A DNA stretch of 64,000 nt from Candidatus Bathyarchaeota archaeon (GTDB lineage: Archaea > Thermoproteota > Bathyarchaeia > Bathyarchaeales > DTEX01): the NCBI GenBank assembly GCA_018396995.1, contig JAGTQB010000004.1:1-64000 (forward strand), written 5' to 3'. The translations under genes were made by a program, and so were the position numbers. Positions 26,278-34,391 of this stretch are shown one piece after another. Numbering within the stretch: the stretch's first letter is position 1; every line of letters begins with the position of its first letter. The notes under the pieces were generated by a model. That model had not been told where the DNA came from. It saw only the letters and a list, made by a program, of their open reading frames with translations, and made no database searches.

Positions 26278-26986
26278 CTAAGAAAATAGGGAATCGAGTG
26301 ACATCATTGTGAGAAAGCCCACAATAATACCGAAGGTTGCTTCTCTCTCAAAACCTTTTCTATGGCTCTCAGGTATCATTTCATCGCTAACTATAAAAAT
26401 CATGGCTCCGGCGGCGAAGGCAAGCGCCCAAGGTAAAATCGGATGAAAAAATAGATATAAGTGCAACACCTAAAAGTCCTCCAATCGGCTCAACTAAACC
26501 AGTTAATGTGCTATATCCAAGAGACCTTCGCTTGTTATATCCTTCTCTTAATAAAGGCAGTGCCACCGCTAATCCCTCAGGCATATTTTGAAGCCCAATA
26601 GCCATGGCGACCACAAGCCCAGCCGCTATATTCCCAGTCCCGAAACTCACCCCGACAGCCAAGCCTTCAGGAAAATTATGAATTGTTATTGCCAACGCGA
26701 AAAGCCAGACTTTTGAAAGTCTTGAGGAGGGGCCTTCTTCACCTAGCGTTAGATGGAAATGAGGGATGAGACGATCGGCCAGATGCAGAGCAATAGCTCC
26801 TAAGATTATTCCAAGGACAGAAACCCATACACCGCCAGAACCTATAGCTGGAATTAAAAGACTGAAGAAAGTGGCAGCGAGCATTACTCCGGCAGAAAAC
26901 CCAAGCATTATATCTAAAAACTTGTCTGAAACATTCTTTATGAATAAAATTGGTAGAGCTCCTATGCCGGTTGCTAAACGTAAAGG
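26278..26986 (-). pseudogene. ZIP-family metal transporter, frameshifted and with a damaged start
   Basis: Two overlapping frames together make a ZIP transporter. The first carries ATGIGALP, GFSAGVMLAATFFSLL, HNFPEGLAVGVSFG and QNMPEGLAV (the metal-binding spans IV and V); the second carries ILPWALAFAAGAMIFIVSDEMIPESHRKG to the C-terminus. They would join if the run of six A at 26446-26451 (T on the coding strand) lost one base. At the N-terminus the conserved frame extends above the ATG at 26908 but meets TAA at 26987-26989 with no start codon. So it is either a recent pseudogene or two sequence errors. Confidence 0.8.
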
Positions 26987-27305
26987 TTATACCTCAACGT
27001 TTAGCGATTTTGTGAAATTATTCTTTTCAAACAAATAGCATCTAACAGCTGATCAGATGCATAAAAAGGTGAAGAAAGTGTTAATAGGCTGAGATAGTTG
27101 AAGAACTCGGTTTCAAACCTACTAGACAACAAATCAACATACGTGTATACTGTAGCGAGCGCTGACAGAAACTTTATTCATAATAACCTAATGAAGAAGA
27201 CTACGAACACTCATTTCATCTTGTAAGTGGTTCTAGCACTGTTCTAGAAAATAATTATGCCGATAAGAATAATAGTCGGGGTTTCTTTAGAGCTATCCCC
27301 CAATA

Positions 27306-27731
27306 CTATTCCTTTATCTTTTCCAGTATTATTGCTGGGCAAACCCTCTTTACACCATCTATCACAGCAATCTTCTCATTGATAATTTTTAGCAGCTCCA
27401 TAGTATTTTTAGCCCAGACTTCAGCCATAATCATATGGTCTCCCATAGAGGTAGCAACACTTTTTGTTTCGGGCAATTCACATAGCTTTTGGACCACTTC
27501 AAGAACCTTTGAGGGATCAACATCAATGCCTATCATTGCAACGGCATTAAAGCCTATCTTTGGGGGGTCAATAACCACAGTAAACCTTTTTATAACGCCC
27601 TCCCGCCTCATCTTCTCCACCCTCTTCCTAACAGTGGATTCACTTATCCTAAGCCTACGAGCGATCTCGATAAAGGATATGCTAGCATCCTCCTGCAAAA
27701 TCCTCAAGATAGCCAAATCAGTCTCATCCAT
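27306..27731 (-). CDS. Lrp/AsnC-family transcriptional regulator
   Basis: 141 residues from ATG 27731 (GGAAGG just upstream; ATG 27746 overlaps it). Residues 1-60 are the AsnC helix-turn-helix (DETDLAILRILQEDA, then RRLRISESTVRKRVEKM) and residues 65-140 the RAM domain. It is divergent from the decayed rubrerythrin and lies next to the redox genes, whose regulator it may be; that is inference only. Confidence 0.9.
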   Translation of the reverse strand: MDETDLAILRILQEDASISFIEIARRLRISESTVRKRVEKMRREGVIKRFTVVIDPPKIGFNAVAMIGIDVDPSKVLEVVQKLCELPETKSVATSMGDHMIMAEVWAKNTMELLKIINEKIAVIDGVKRVCPAIILEKIKE

Positions 27732-27838
27732 AATACCTTCCCTCATTATTCAGCATTCATCAGGTATTTTTTATCCGAATCTCACACATAAATTTAAAAA
27801 ATGTGATAAAACTTCGAAAATCGGGGTAAACTAAGTGT

Positions 27839-28314
27839 ATGAGGAAAATTAACTGGATAAAACTTAAAAGTGCTTTCGCCAAAGAGAGCCAGGACATATG
27901 CTCTATTTAATTTTTGCAGAGAAAGCTGAAGAAGAAGGATTTAAGAATACTGCTAGGCTTTTTAGGGCCATAGCCTATGCTGGGTAGGTTCATGCAACTA
28001 ATCATCATAGTATCTTGAGGATGATTCGAAGTACTGTGGGAGAACCTTAATGAAGCCATAAATGGAGAAATATATGAGGTTAATGAAATCTACAACGCTG
28101 TAGCTAGGCTTCAGGATGAGAGAAGATGCCCACTGGGCCCTATACGCAGAAAAAATTCACGCAACCATGTATCAGAAGGCTAGGCAATTTGTTGAAAGCG
28201 GCAAGGATATACTTTTAGGACCAATCTATATGTGTAGCATATGCGGCTACTGAGGGAAAATTTGATAGATGCCCATCATGCGGGGTTACAAAAGATAAAG
28301 TAAAAATATTTTAG
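27839..28314 (+). pseudogene. Rubrerythrin, decayed by frameshifts and stops
   Basis: Reading across three frames recovers a rubrerythrin: KLKSAFAKESQD, YLIFAEKAEEEGFKNTARLFRAIA, VHATNH, NLNEAINGEIYEVNEIYNAVA, HWALYAEKIHATMYQKARQFVESG, and a C-terminal rubredoxin-like part with CSICGY and CPSCGV. Rubrerythrin is an NAD(P)H peroxidase of anaerobes. There are several indels and at least two in-frame stops (after the first KESQD segment, after AIAYAG and after CGY). The intact rubredoxin gene starts only 30 bp downstream, so the old operon arrangement is still visible. Confidence 0.85.
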
Positions 28315-28344
28315 CGTCATACAACTTGGCATGGAGGGATAATC

Positions 28345-28506
28345 TTGGAAAAATGGAAATGTGAAATTTGCGGCTACATCTATGACCCAGAAGCTGGAGA
28401 CCCGACCCAAAATATAGGTTCAGGAACACCCTTCGAGGACTTACCAAAGAATTGGACCTGCCCAGTATGCGGAGCCCCAAAAGATATGTTTAAAAAGATA
28501 ACATAA
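28345..28506 (+). CDS. Rubredoxin
   Basis: 53 residues with both iron-binding hairpins: [14 protein letters not shown] (residues 6-19) and CPVCGAPKD near the C-terminus, the standard rubredoxin size. It starts at TTG 28345 with GGAGGG 6 nt upstream. It carries electrons to rubrerythrin or to flavodiiron proteins; as the rubrerythrin just upstream is broken, the flavodiiron protein encoded opposite at 28.7 kb is the likely partner. Confidence 0.93.
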   Translation: MEKWKCEICGYIYDPEAGDPTQNIGSGTPFEDLPKNWTCPVCGAPKDMFKKIT

Positions 28507-28721
28507 GTAAACTCAATCTCAAATTTTATAAAAGACACTTATTATAGTCCAGCTACCTTATGGCTTATTGATCTGCCAGCTGATAATAAATGCGGATAGA
28601 TATCATGCAGACCAAAAATTTAAATGGTCTTTAAGTATGCCTACTATGTGGACTAAAGGAGCGAGGGAACTAAGCATCTAAAATAAATCTAAAACTTTCT
28701 TTTATTAACCTATAACCTATA

Positions 28722-29909
28722 TTAAGCTTCTGTTTTAATCTTCTTTGCTAGAGATTTACCGAGCTCGATGATTTGCTTCATATTCTCCTCTGTTGGCGGG
28801 CCATTGATTTCTAGCACGCCAACAACTTCTGCCTTTAAATCCTTAACTAATTCCTGGATTTGTCTTACGGCTCCTCCGCCCCAGCCATAAGAGCTCAAAA
28901 TTGTGAAAAACTTTGTTGGCGGGCGCAGCATCTTGAGAAGATATGCCGCATAGACAGCTAGTGGGTGAGCACCCCCTAAGACTGTTGGTGCACCTATCAC
29001 CACCGCCCTTGAGTCTACCAAATCTTTCACTAAATCACCGATATCTGTTACGACCAGGTTATAAATAGCTAATTCAATACCCTCTAGAGCTAACGTTTCA
29101 GCCATCAGACTCACCATAGCGTCTGTGCTACCCCACATACTTGCATAAGCTATTGTTGCCTTACACTTAGTCTCGCCAGCAGCCCAACGCTTATATGGAC
29201 CCATAATTATTTCAGGCTTCCTATGAATTGGGCCGTGGCTCGGCGCAATAATCTTAATATTTAAGGTAGAGATCCTCTCAAGGGCTTTCTGAGCCATCAT
29301 CCTATAGGGCATCATTATCTCGCCCCAATATCTCTGCGCATGGACAAGTATATCTTCCACTTCATCACTGTAAACCCCTCCGGCCAGGTGAGCCCCAAAG
29401 AAATCACATGGAAAGAGTATCCCGTCCTCTTCAATATAAGTGAACATTGTCTCAGGCCAGTGGAGCATTGGAGCATCAATAAAGCGTAGGGTCTTATTGC
29501 CTAAGCTTATAACTTCATCATCGGCTACAACTCTAATTCTATCCTGTGGGACATGATAATATATTTGAGCCATCTTAGAGCCCCTAACCGTAGTCACAAG
29601 CTTCGACCTCTGCGCAATCCTCATCATATGTGGGATAGCGCCAGCGTGATCTGGCTCGGCATGATTCATTACGATGTAATCTATCTCCTCAGGGCTTACG
29701 ATGGAACGCACCTTACTCTCTAACTCTCTTTCAAACCCGGGGTTCACAGTATCTATAAGAACCTTACCCTCACTACCAATTACTAGGTATGCGTTATAAG
29801 AGGTTCCCTTTGGAAGCGGGATTAGCGCGTCAAAGATCCTACGATTCCAGTCCCTTACACCAACCCAGTAAACATCCTCACTTATCTTAACAACATTCTT
29901 TTCAAGCAT
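28722..29909 (-). CDS. fprA: A-type flavoprotein (flavodiiron protein FprA)
   Basis: 395 residues. The N-terminal metallo-beta-lactamase-like domain has the diiron ligands HAEPDHAG at about residue 85 and His in LHWPETMF and SHGPIH; the C-terminal flavodoxin domain has YASMWGSTDAM, GAPTVLGGAHP and SSYGWGGGA. The enzyme reduces O2 to water (F420H2 oxidase in methanogens) or NO to N2O. The start is ATG 29909 with GGTGA 6 nt upstream. It converges with the rubredoxin gene. Confidence 0.93.
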   Translation of the reverse strand: MLEKNVVKISEDVYWVGVRDWNRRIFDALIPLPKGTSYNAYLVIGSEGKVLIDTVNPGFERELESKVRSIVSPEEIDYIVMNHAEPDHAGAIPHMMRIAQRSKLVTTVRGSKMAQIYYHVPQDRIRVVADDEVISLGNKTLRFIDAPMLHWPETMFTYIEEDGILFPCDFFGAHLAGGVYSDEVEDILVHAQRYWGEIMMPYRMMAQKALERISTLNIKIIAPSHGPIHRKPEIIMGPYKRWAAGETKCKATIAYASMWGSTDAMVSLMAETLALEGIELAIYNLVVTDIGDLVKDLVDSRAVVIGAPTVLGGAHPLAVYAAYLLKMLRPPTKFFTILSSYGWGGGAVRQIQELVKDLKAEVVGVLEINGPPTEENMKQIIELGKSLAKKIKTEA

Positions 29910-30107
29910 TTTCACTCACCTAATCATTATCTACATAACAAAATGTTATGTTTTTTGTTCTAATATACTTTCAAACTTGATAGTAAATTATAGAGAAAAA
30001 TTACAAAATCTCCTTTCATTAGCAAGATCCCACCGATTTTGTTTACTTTTAGTAACTTTCCCGTCTAAATTCCGTGTAATAGCGACGCCAAATTAATCTC
30101 ATGCTCT

Positions 30108-31034
30108 TTAAAGTTCCCTCTCAAGTACAACTTTTACTCTAAGCTTTCTTAAATCTCGGACTATAGCAACCTCGCACTCGCATCCATGAGTCTTTTCAGA
30201 CAAGATTCTTTGCAGCTCTTCTACGCTATCAACCCGTCTCCCATCAAACTCAAGTATTATGTCACCACGCTCTATACCAGCCCTATGAGCCGGGCTTCCA
30301 GGCACAACATTGACTACGAGTATACCATGTTCCACGGGTAGGTCATAGTGTAAGGCTATCTGCCTATTTAAATTTACACCAGCTATACCAAGCCAAGGCC
30401 TAACATAATAGCCATATTGCATTATCTCTTTAACGATATCTTTAGCAGCATTTATTGGTATAGCAAAGCCTATACCCTGAGCAAACGGAATTATGGCGGT
30501 ATTTATCCCAATAACCTCACCCTCAACATTAACTAGTGGGCCTCCTGAGTTCCCGGGATTAATTGCGGCATCAGTCTGAATTAGATCCCTAAAGATCCCC
30601 CTATCTGAGTAAATGGTCCTTTTAACGGCGCTTATTATTCCTGAGGTCACTGTTGGTCCGCCAGCTAGGCCAAAGGGATTTCCAATGGCAAAGACCCTTT
30701 GCCCAACTTTAATTTTATCTGAATCCCCTAGCTTTGCGGCAACTAAGTTATCTGCGTCTATCTTTAATACGGCCAAATCTAAGCCCCTATACCCGCCAAT
30801 AAATTTAGCCTCAAATACACGTCCATCCACCAACGTGACTATAATTCTCTCGGCGCCCTCTATAACATGATAATTGGTTAAGATGTAGCCTTTTTCATCG
30901 AATACAAATCCTGATCCAATACCTTTGACTGGGACAACTTGGTAAAAGAAGTCATGAAAGACTCTTAAAGTATTAACGTTGACGACACTTTTACTAACTC
31001 TTTCCAGCATTTCAACAATTTTATCTTCACTCAT
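30108..31034 (-). CDS. HtrA/DegP-type serine protease with one PDZ domain
   Basis: 308 residues. Trypsin-like domain with the catalytic triad His (TNYHVIEG), Asp (GLDLAVLKID) and Ser (NPGNSGGPL), followed by one PDZ domain (about residues 215-300, with GSPAHRAGIERGDIILEF). There is no signal peptide or membrane anchor, so it should be cytoplasmic, unlike most bacterial homologues. The start is ATG 31034 with GGTGA 5 nt upstream. It would remove damaged proteins, in keeping with the nearby stress genes. Confidence 0.92.
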   Translation of the reverse strand: MSEDKIVEMLERVSKSVVNVNTLRVFHDFFYQVVPVKGIGSGFVFDEKGYILTNYHVIEGAERIIVTLVDGRVFEAKFIGGYRGLDLAVLKIDADNLVAAKLGDSDKIKVGQRVFAIGNPFGLAGGPTVTSGIISAVKRTIYSDRGIFRDLIQTDAAINPGNSGGPLVNVEGEVIGINTAIIPFAQGIGFAIPINAAKDIVKEIMQYGYYVRPWLGIAGVNLNRQIALHYDLPVEHGILVVNVVPGSPAHRAGIERGDIILEFDGRRVDSVEELQRILSEKTHGCECEVAIVRDLRKLRVKVVLEREL

Positions 31035-31218
31035 AAAGATCACCATTAATGATGTTAAATTAAACCCTACTATTGTTGTTGTTTAACTTTGAGATAAGAT
31101 TTTGGTATGGTGAAGAACTATACGCCGTTAACACTCATTATATTAAGTTAAAAATGAATAGAGCGCATTGTTACGCAGGAAGGAAAGAATTATAAATTTT
31201 TAGAGAGGAAGGATTCTC

Positions 31219-31554
31219 TTAGAGAGCGGGAATATAAAAAGGATCTCCATTTTTATTGTTGTATTATATCTTCTTGCATTCTTATGGGTATTCTATTTTT
31301 ATATGGTATACCGCCGCCAATTATATGGGGCTTCTTAAGGATATGGAGTGTTGCATATCTATTGTATTATGCTTAACCATATTGAAGGGAAGCGTCCTTA
31401 AACTGAGAAATTTCTTAAAATTCTTAACTAAGTTATTGAAGCTGTATCTACTCTCATCACTCTTAATTTATGCAGCCTTAGGAATTCATGTTGCAGTGGT
31501 AGCTCCACTTGGCTTATTTAATTTCTCAGTCTATATAGATTTGAACTTAATAGG
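31219..31554 (+). pseudogene. Possible small two-span membrane protein gene, frameshifted
   Basis: A TATA-like ATTATAAATTT near 31189 and a GGAAGG ribosome site at 31207 precede a frame with no standard start (TTA at 31219) that encodes one hydrophobic segment (ISIFIVVLYLLAFLWVFYFY) and stops at 31338. A second hydrophobic segment (LYLLSSLLIYAALGIHVAVV) follows in another frame and runs into the tRNA gene. The parts may once have been one small membrane protein. Not recognised; chance hydrophobic sequence is possible. Confidence 0.35.
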
Positions 31555-31646
31555 TGGCGGGCCCGGGGGGATTTGAACCCCCGACCCTCGGCTCACTCCT
31601 TAAGGTTTAGGAGGCCGATGCCCCATCCTGGCTAGGCTACGGGCCC
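31555..31646 (-). tRNA. tRNA-Arg(CCU) with a 14-nt intron
   Basis: The acceptor stem GGGCCCG pairs with CGGGCCC; D-stem GCC/GGC, anticodon stem UCGGC/GCCGA and T-arm GGGGG-UUCAAAU-CCCCC are all perfect. CCA is encoded. The anticodon loop is CU-CCU-A, then a 14-nt insert (31594-31607), then A, giving anticodon CCU for the AGG codon. The insert pairs with the anticodon region (CUCC/GGAG), forming a bulge-helix-bulge for the archaeal splicing endonuclease. Confidence 0.93.
31594..31607 (-). other. tRNA intron, canonical position 37/38
   Basis: Fourteen nucleotides (AACCUUAAGGAGUG in RNA sense) lie between anticodon-loop positions 37 and 38. Removing them gives a regular 7-nt loop. GGAG in the intron pairs with CUCC over the anticodon, the usual bulge-helix-bulge arrangement. 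Confidence 0.85.
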
Positions 31647-31738
31647 CTCCAATATTTTTGGATTGAGAGTAAAATAAATTTTCCTTTGGCATACAATTAA
31701 AGATAAATTTTTCTCTTTACTATCTATCCACTAAAGAA

Positions 31739-32674
31739 TTGAGGGAAGCTGTGTTTATGCTTAAAGATGGCTTTGGGAGGGTTGTTGAAAATATTCGTGT
31801 TTCTGTGACGCAACGGTGCAATTTTAAGTGTTTTTATTGTCATAGGGAGGGAGATAATAGATTAACTTACGATGAGATGCTTCCCGAGGAAATAGAACGA
31901 ATTATCAGAGTTGCTGCATCTCTGGGCATTCATGGAGTCAAGTTGACTGGCGGCGAACCGCTCTTAAGGAGCGATATCCTTGAGATTATAAGTAGGATAA
32001 GTAGGATACCCGGGATAAATGATATCTCTATGACTACTAATGGCTTCTTACTTAAAGATTACGCTGATGACTTAAAGAAGGCTGGTCTTATGAGGGTTAA
32101 CGTAAGTCTAGACACACTAGATGCCGAGAAATTTAGGATGATAACTGGAGTGGATGGACACGAGTCCGTCGTTAATGGAATAATTAAGGCGGCTAAAGCG
32201 AACTTAAGACCGGTTAAAATTAACATGGTTATTCTTAAAGGCGTAAATGAGGATGAAGTAGATGATATGGTGAGGTTTGCTGGAGAGAATGGACTAGTAT
32301 TACAGATAATAGAGTTTGAGTGGCCAAGAATCGACTCTGTATATGAGAAATACCACGCAGACATTACGGACATTGAAAATAGAATCAGAAAAAAATCTGC
32401 TAAAACAATTATCAGGCAAATGCATCACAGAAGGAAATATGTTTTAGAGGATGGCACCGAGGTCGAGTTTGTTAAACCAATGCATAACTCTGAGTTCTGT
32501 CTACACTGTAATAGAATTCGCTTAACATCTGATGGAAAGCTAAAGCCATGTCTCTTTAAAAATAATAACCTAGTAGACATCTTAAGTCCGCTGAGGGGCG
32601 GTGCCGATGATGATAAACTAAGAGAAGCCTTCATTGAAGCTGTTAATAGAAGGAGGCCATTTTTCTTTACATGA
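31739..32674 (+). CDS. moaA: GTP 3',8-cyclase (MoaA)
   Basis: 311 residues. A radical SAM enzyme that turns GTP into the precursor of molybdopterin. The N-terminal SAM cluster motif is CNFKCFYCHREG (CxxxCxxC, about residue 27); the C-terminal cluster Cys are in CLHCNRIR and KPCLF near residue 270. It lacks the Gly-Gly tail of bacterial MoaA. The start could be TTG 31739, GTG 31751 or ATG 31757; the GAGGGA site favours 31751. No other molybdopterin gene is in the window apart from the fdhD remnant. Confidence 0.9.
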   Translation: MREAVFMLKDGFGRVVENIRVSVTQRCNFKCFYCHREGDNRLTYDEMLPEEIERIIRVAASLGIHGVKLTGGEPLLRSDILEIISRISRIPGINDISMTTNGFLLKDYADDLKKAGLMRVNVSLDTLDAEKFRMITGVDGHESVVNGIIKAAKANLRPVKINMVILKGVNEDEVDDMVRFAGENGLVLQIIEFEWPRIDSVYEKYHADITDIENRIRKKSAKTIIRQMHHRRKYVLEDGTEVEFVKPMHNSEFCLHCNRIRLTSDGKLKPCLFKNNNLVDILSPLRGGADDDKLREAFIEAVNRRRPFFFT

Positions 32675-32718
32675 ATAAACTCATGATCCTTTTTTCGTAG
32701 TGTATAATTGGGATCACT

Positions 32719-33201
32719 ATGAAGGGAAAAGTTGTAATATTAATGGGCTCTAAAAGCGACTTTGAGTTTTCAAAGCAAATCGCTAGATATCTTGATGCTT
32801 TGGGGGTGAGTTATGAGTTTAGGGTTGCATCAGCGCATAAGACACCTGAAAAAGTTCTTGAAATATTAAGAGAATATGAAGGGGAAAAAGTGGTTTATAT
32901 AACTGTTGCTGGCAGATCGAATGCTCTAAGCGCATTTGTGGATGCAAATACGCTAAAACCAGTTATAGCATGTCCACCTTACTCAGAAAAGTTCGCTGGA
33001 GTAGATATATTTTCCTCCCTTAGGGTACCAAGTGGAATAGGTTCAGTAGTAATAATTGAACCTGAAGGAGCGGCAATAGCCGCTGCAAAAATCCTTGCAC
33101 TTGATGACCCAGATCTCTCTGAAAAAATACGTAAATATCAGCTCTTAAAGAAAACAGAAATAGATGAAGCGGATAAAAACATTAGAGAGAAGCGATGGTA
33201 A
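32719..33201 (+). CDS. purE: AIR carboxylase, class II-type PurE
   Basis: 160 residues. The N-terminal GSKSDFEFSKQIARYLDALGV and SAHKTPEKVLE are shared by all PurE proteins. The middle, VAGRSNALSAFVDANTLKPVIACPP and SSLRVPSGIG, matches the class II enzymes (animal PAICS type) that carboxylate AIR directly with CO2, rather than class I enzymes (AGAGGAAHLPGM), which need PurK. No purK is seen here, as expected. It makes CAIR in purine synthesis. It lies 45 bp after moaA on the same strand. Confidence 0.88.
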   Translation: MKGKVVILMGSKSDFEFSKQIARYLDALGVSYEFRVASAHKTPEKVLEILREYEGEKVVYITVAGRSNALSAFVDANTLKPVIACPPYSEKFAGVDIFSSLRVPSGIGSVVIIEPEGAAIAAAKILALDDPDLSEKIRKYQLLKKTEIDEADKNIREKRW

Positions 33202-33310
33202 AAGATAAAAACCTCAATAATTTGATCTTTAATGCCTTTAGAAAATTATCCTAAAAAATATATTTAGGTTAGAGTATTCTGCGAGTCTTCGGTGGTCTTT
33301 CACGAGAGGG

Positions 33311-33808
33311 CTAAGATTGCACTAAGGTCTCTTCCGTGCTCTTAATTTCAGCGACAATTGGAGTTATATTTTCAGGGGATGCGGTAGTGACCTCCATAGA
33401 TTTCTCAGATACTACTGGTCCTGATGAAGGCGCACTCAATATATTTTTTATCTCAGATATTTCCCTCCTCATAGACTCTATTCCAGCAATCAGCGCTCTA
33501 CTTTGCCTATCATATGCTTCATAGTCTATCTCGCCAGCGGCGTACATCATTTCACTATTCGCTAGGAACATTTCTAAAACACTTATTTGTCTCTCAAGAT
33601 CATCTATTCTACCTTTCATCTTAGAGACGAGAGACTCCAGATATTTCTCAGTATTCATTAGAGCTTCGCTTATATCCTTGTTTAAACATTCATACGTTTG
33701 CTCTGAGATCCTTTTAGATGAAAACAAATCATCTAACGTTTGCTTCTTTTTCCTTAACGCCTCTAAGTCCTTAGAGACTAGCTCAAATAGATATCTCCAT
33801 AAAACCAT
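33311..33808 (-). CDS. Coiled-coil protein with two SHOCT-like segments, unknown function
   Basis: 165 residues, not recognised. Residues 10-125 are helical with heptad character. Two short segments of the form L-x-x-L-F/Y-x-x-G/K-x-I-x-x-x-x-Y/E (LDDLFSSKRISEQTYECLN at about 25 and YAAGEIDYEAYDRQSRAL at about 90) look like SHOCT oligomerisation motifs. The last 40 residues are a Ser/Thr/Glu-rich disordered tail. GAGGTG lies 7 nt upstream of the ATG. The C-terminal half of the exported coiled-coil protein at 4.7 kb has similar segments. Confidence 0.6.
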   Translation of the reverse strand: MVLWRYLFELVSKDLEALRKKKQTLDDLFSSKRISEQTYECLNKDISEALMNTEKYLESLVSKMKGRIDDLERQISVLEMFLANSEMMYAAGEIDYEAYDRQSRALIAGIESMRREISEIKNILSAPSSGPVVSEKSMEVTTASPENITPIVAEIKSTEETLVQS

Positions 33809-34011
33809 TATTAAACACCTCAGAAAGAAACATCCATGAGAAATCTAAAATAATACTTATTGCTATGCATGCCTATGTTAGGATAATATTGTAATACATA
33901 CTAGAATATTAATTGTTGATCTGTACTAAAGATATATACATGGAATATTATATTATGATATGTTTAAATTTTATGAAAAAGTTTAAATTTTAATTTAAAT
34001 ATACCAACTTT

Positions 34012-34371
34012 ATGATAATTATGGTTAAGCAAATTTATAACAAAAATAGCATTGAGAAGACTTTACAAAAGAGGTTTTTAAAGAATTTTATGGATTTATT
34101 GATCTTAGTAGAAATCTCTAGAACACCTCTCATCAGTGGCTATGATATAATAGTTGCCTTCCAAAGGAAATTTAATTTATTCATTAGTCCAGGAACTGTT
34201 TATTCAACTCTATACAGGCTTGAAAGGGACGGATTAATTAGAGGCGAAGAGAGGAAAAGGAAAAGAGTTTATATTTTGACGTCTAAGGGAGAGGAGTTTG
34301 TTAGGAGAATCTCTATCCTTCAAGAGAACTTTAATTTTATCTTATCGAAAATTTTGGTAAAGGCGCGCTAA
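34012..34371 (+). CDS. PadR-family transcriptional regulator (short)
   Basis: 119 residues: a winged helix with LLILVEISRTPLISGYDIIVAFQRKF, FISPGTVYSTLYRLERDGLI and a basic beta-wing EERKRKRVYILTSKGEEF, as in PadR proteins. The C-terminal dimerisation helix is short. The region upstream (33.8-34.0 kb) is very AT-rich with no clear ribosome site, so it may be leaderless. The start may be ATG 34012 or ATG 34021. The target is unknown; the neighbour gene converges. Confidence 0.85.
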   Translation: MIIMVKQIYNKNSIEKTLQKRFLKNFMDLLILVEISRTPLISGYDIIVAFQRKFNLFISPGTVYSTLYRLERDGLIRGEERKRKRVYILTSKGEEFVRRISILQENFNFILSKILVKAR

Positions 34372-34391
34372 ACTCTATTTGATATCCATCA

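Noticed and set aside
26980..26990. ACG near the ZIP N-terminus as a third example of ACG initiation
   Set aside because: It is not in frame with the conserved ATGIGALP segment.
27039..27305. Coding-like peptide EIVEELGFKPTRQQINIRVYC in the gap before the Lrp regulator
   Set aside because: Stops on both sides and no family I can recognise; may be another remnant, but unsupported.
31256..31576. 106-codon frame ending inside the tRNA gene as an intact protein
   Set aside because: Its last residues are tRNA sequence and its beginning lies in a different frame from the promoter-proximal hydrophobic segment.
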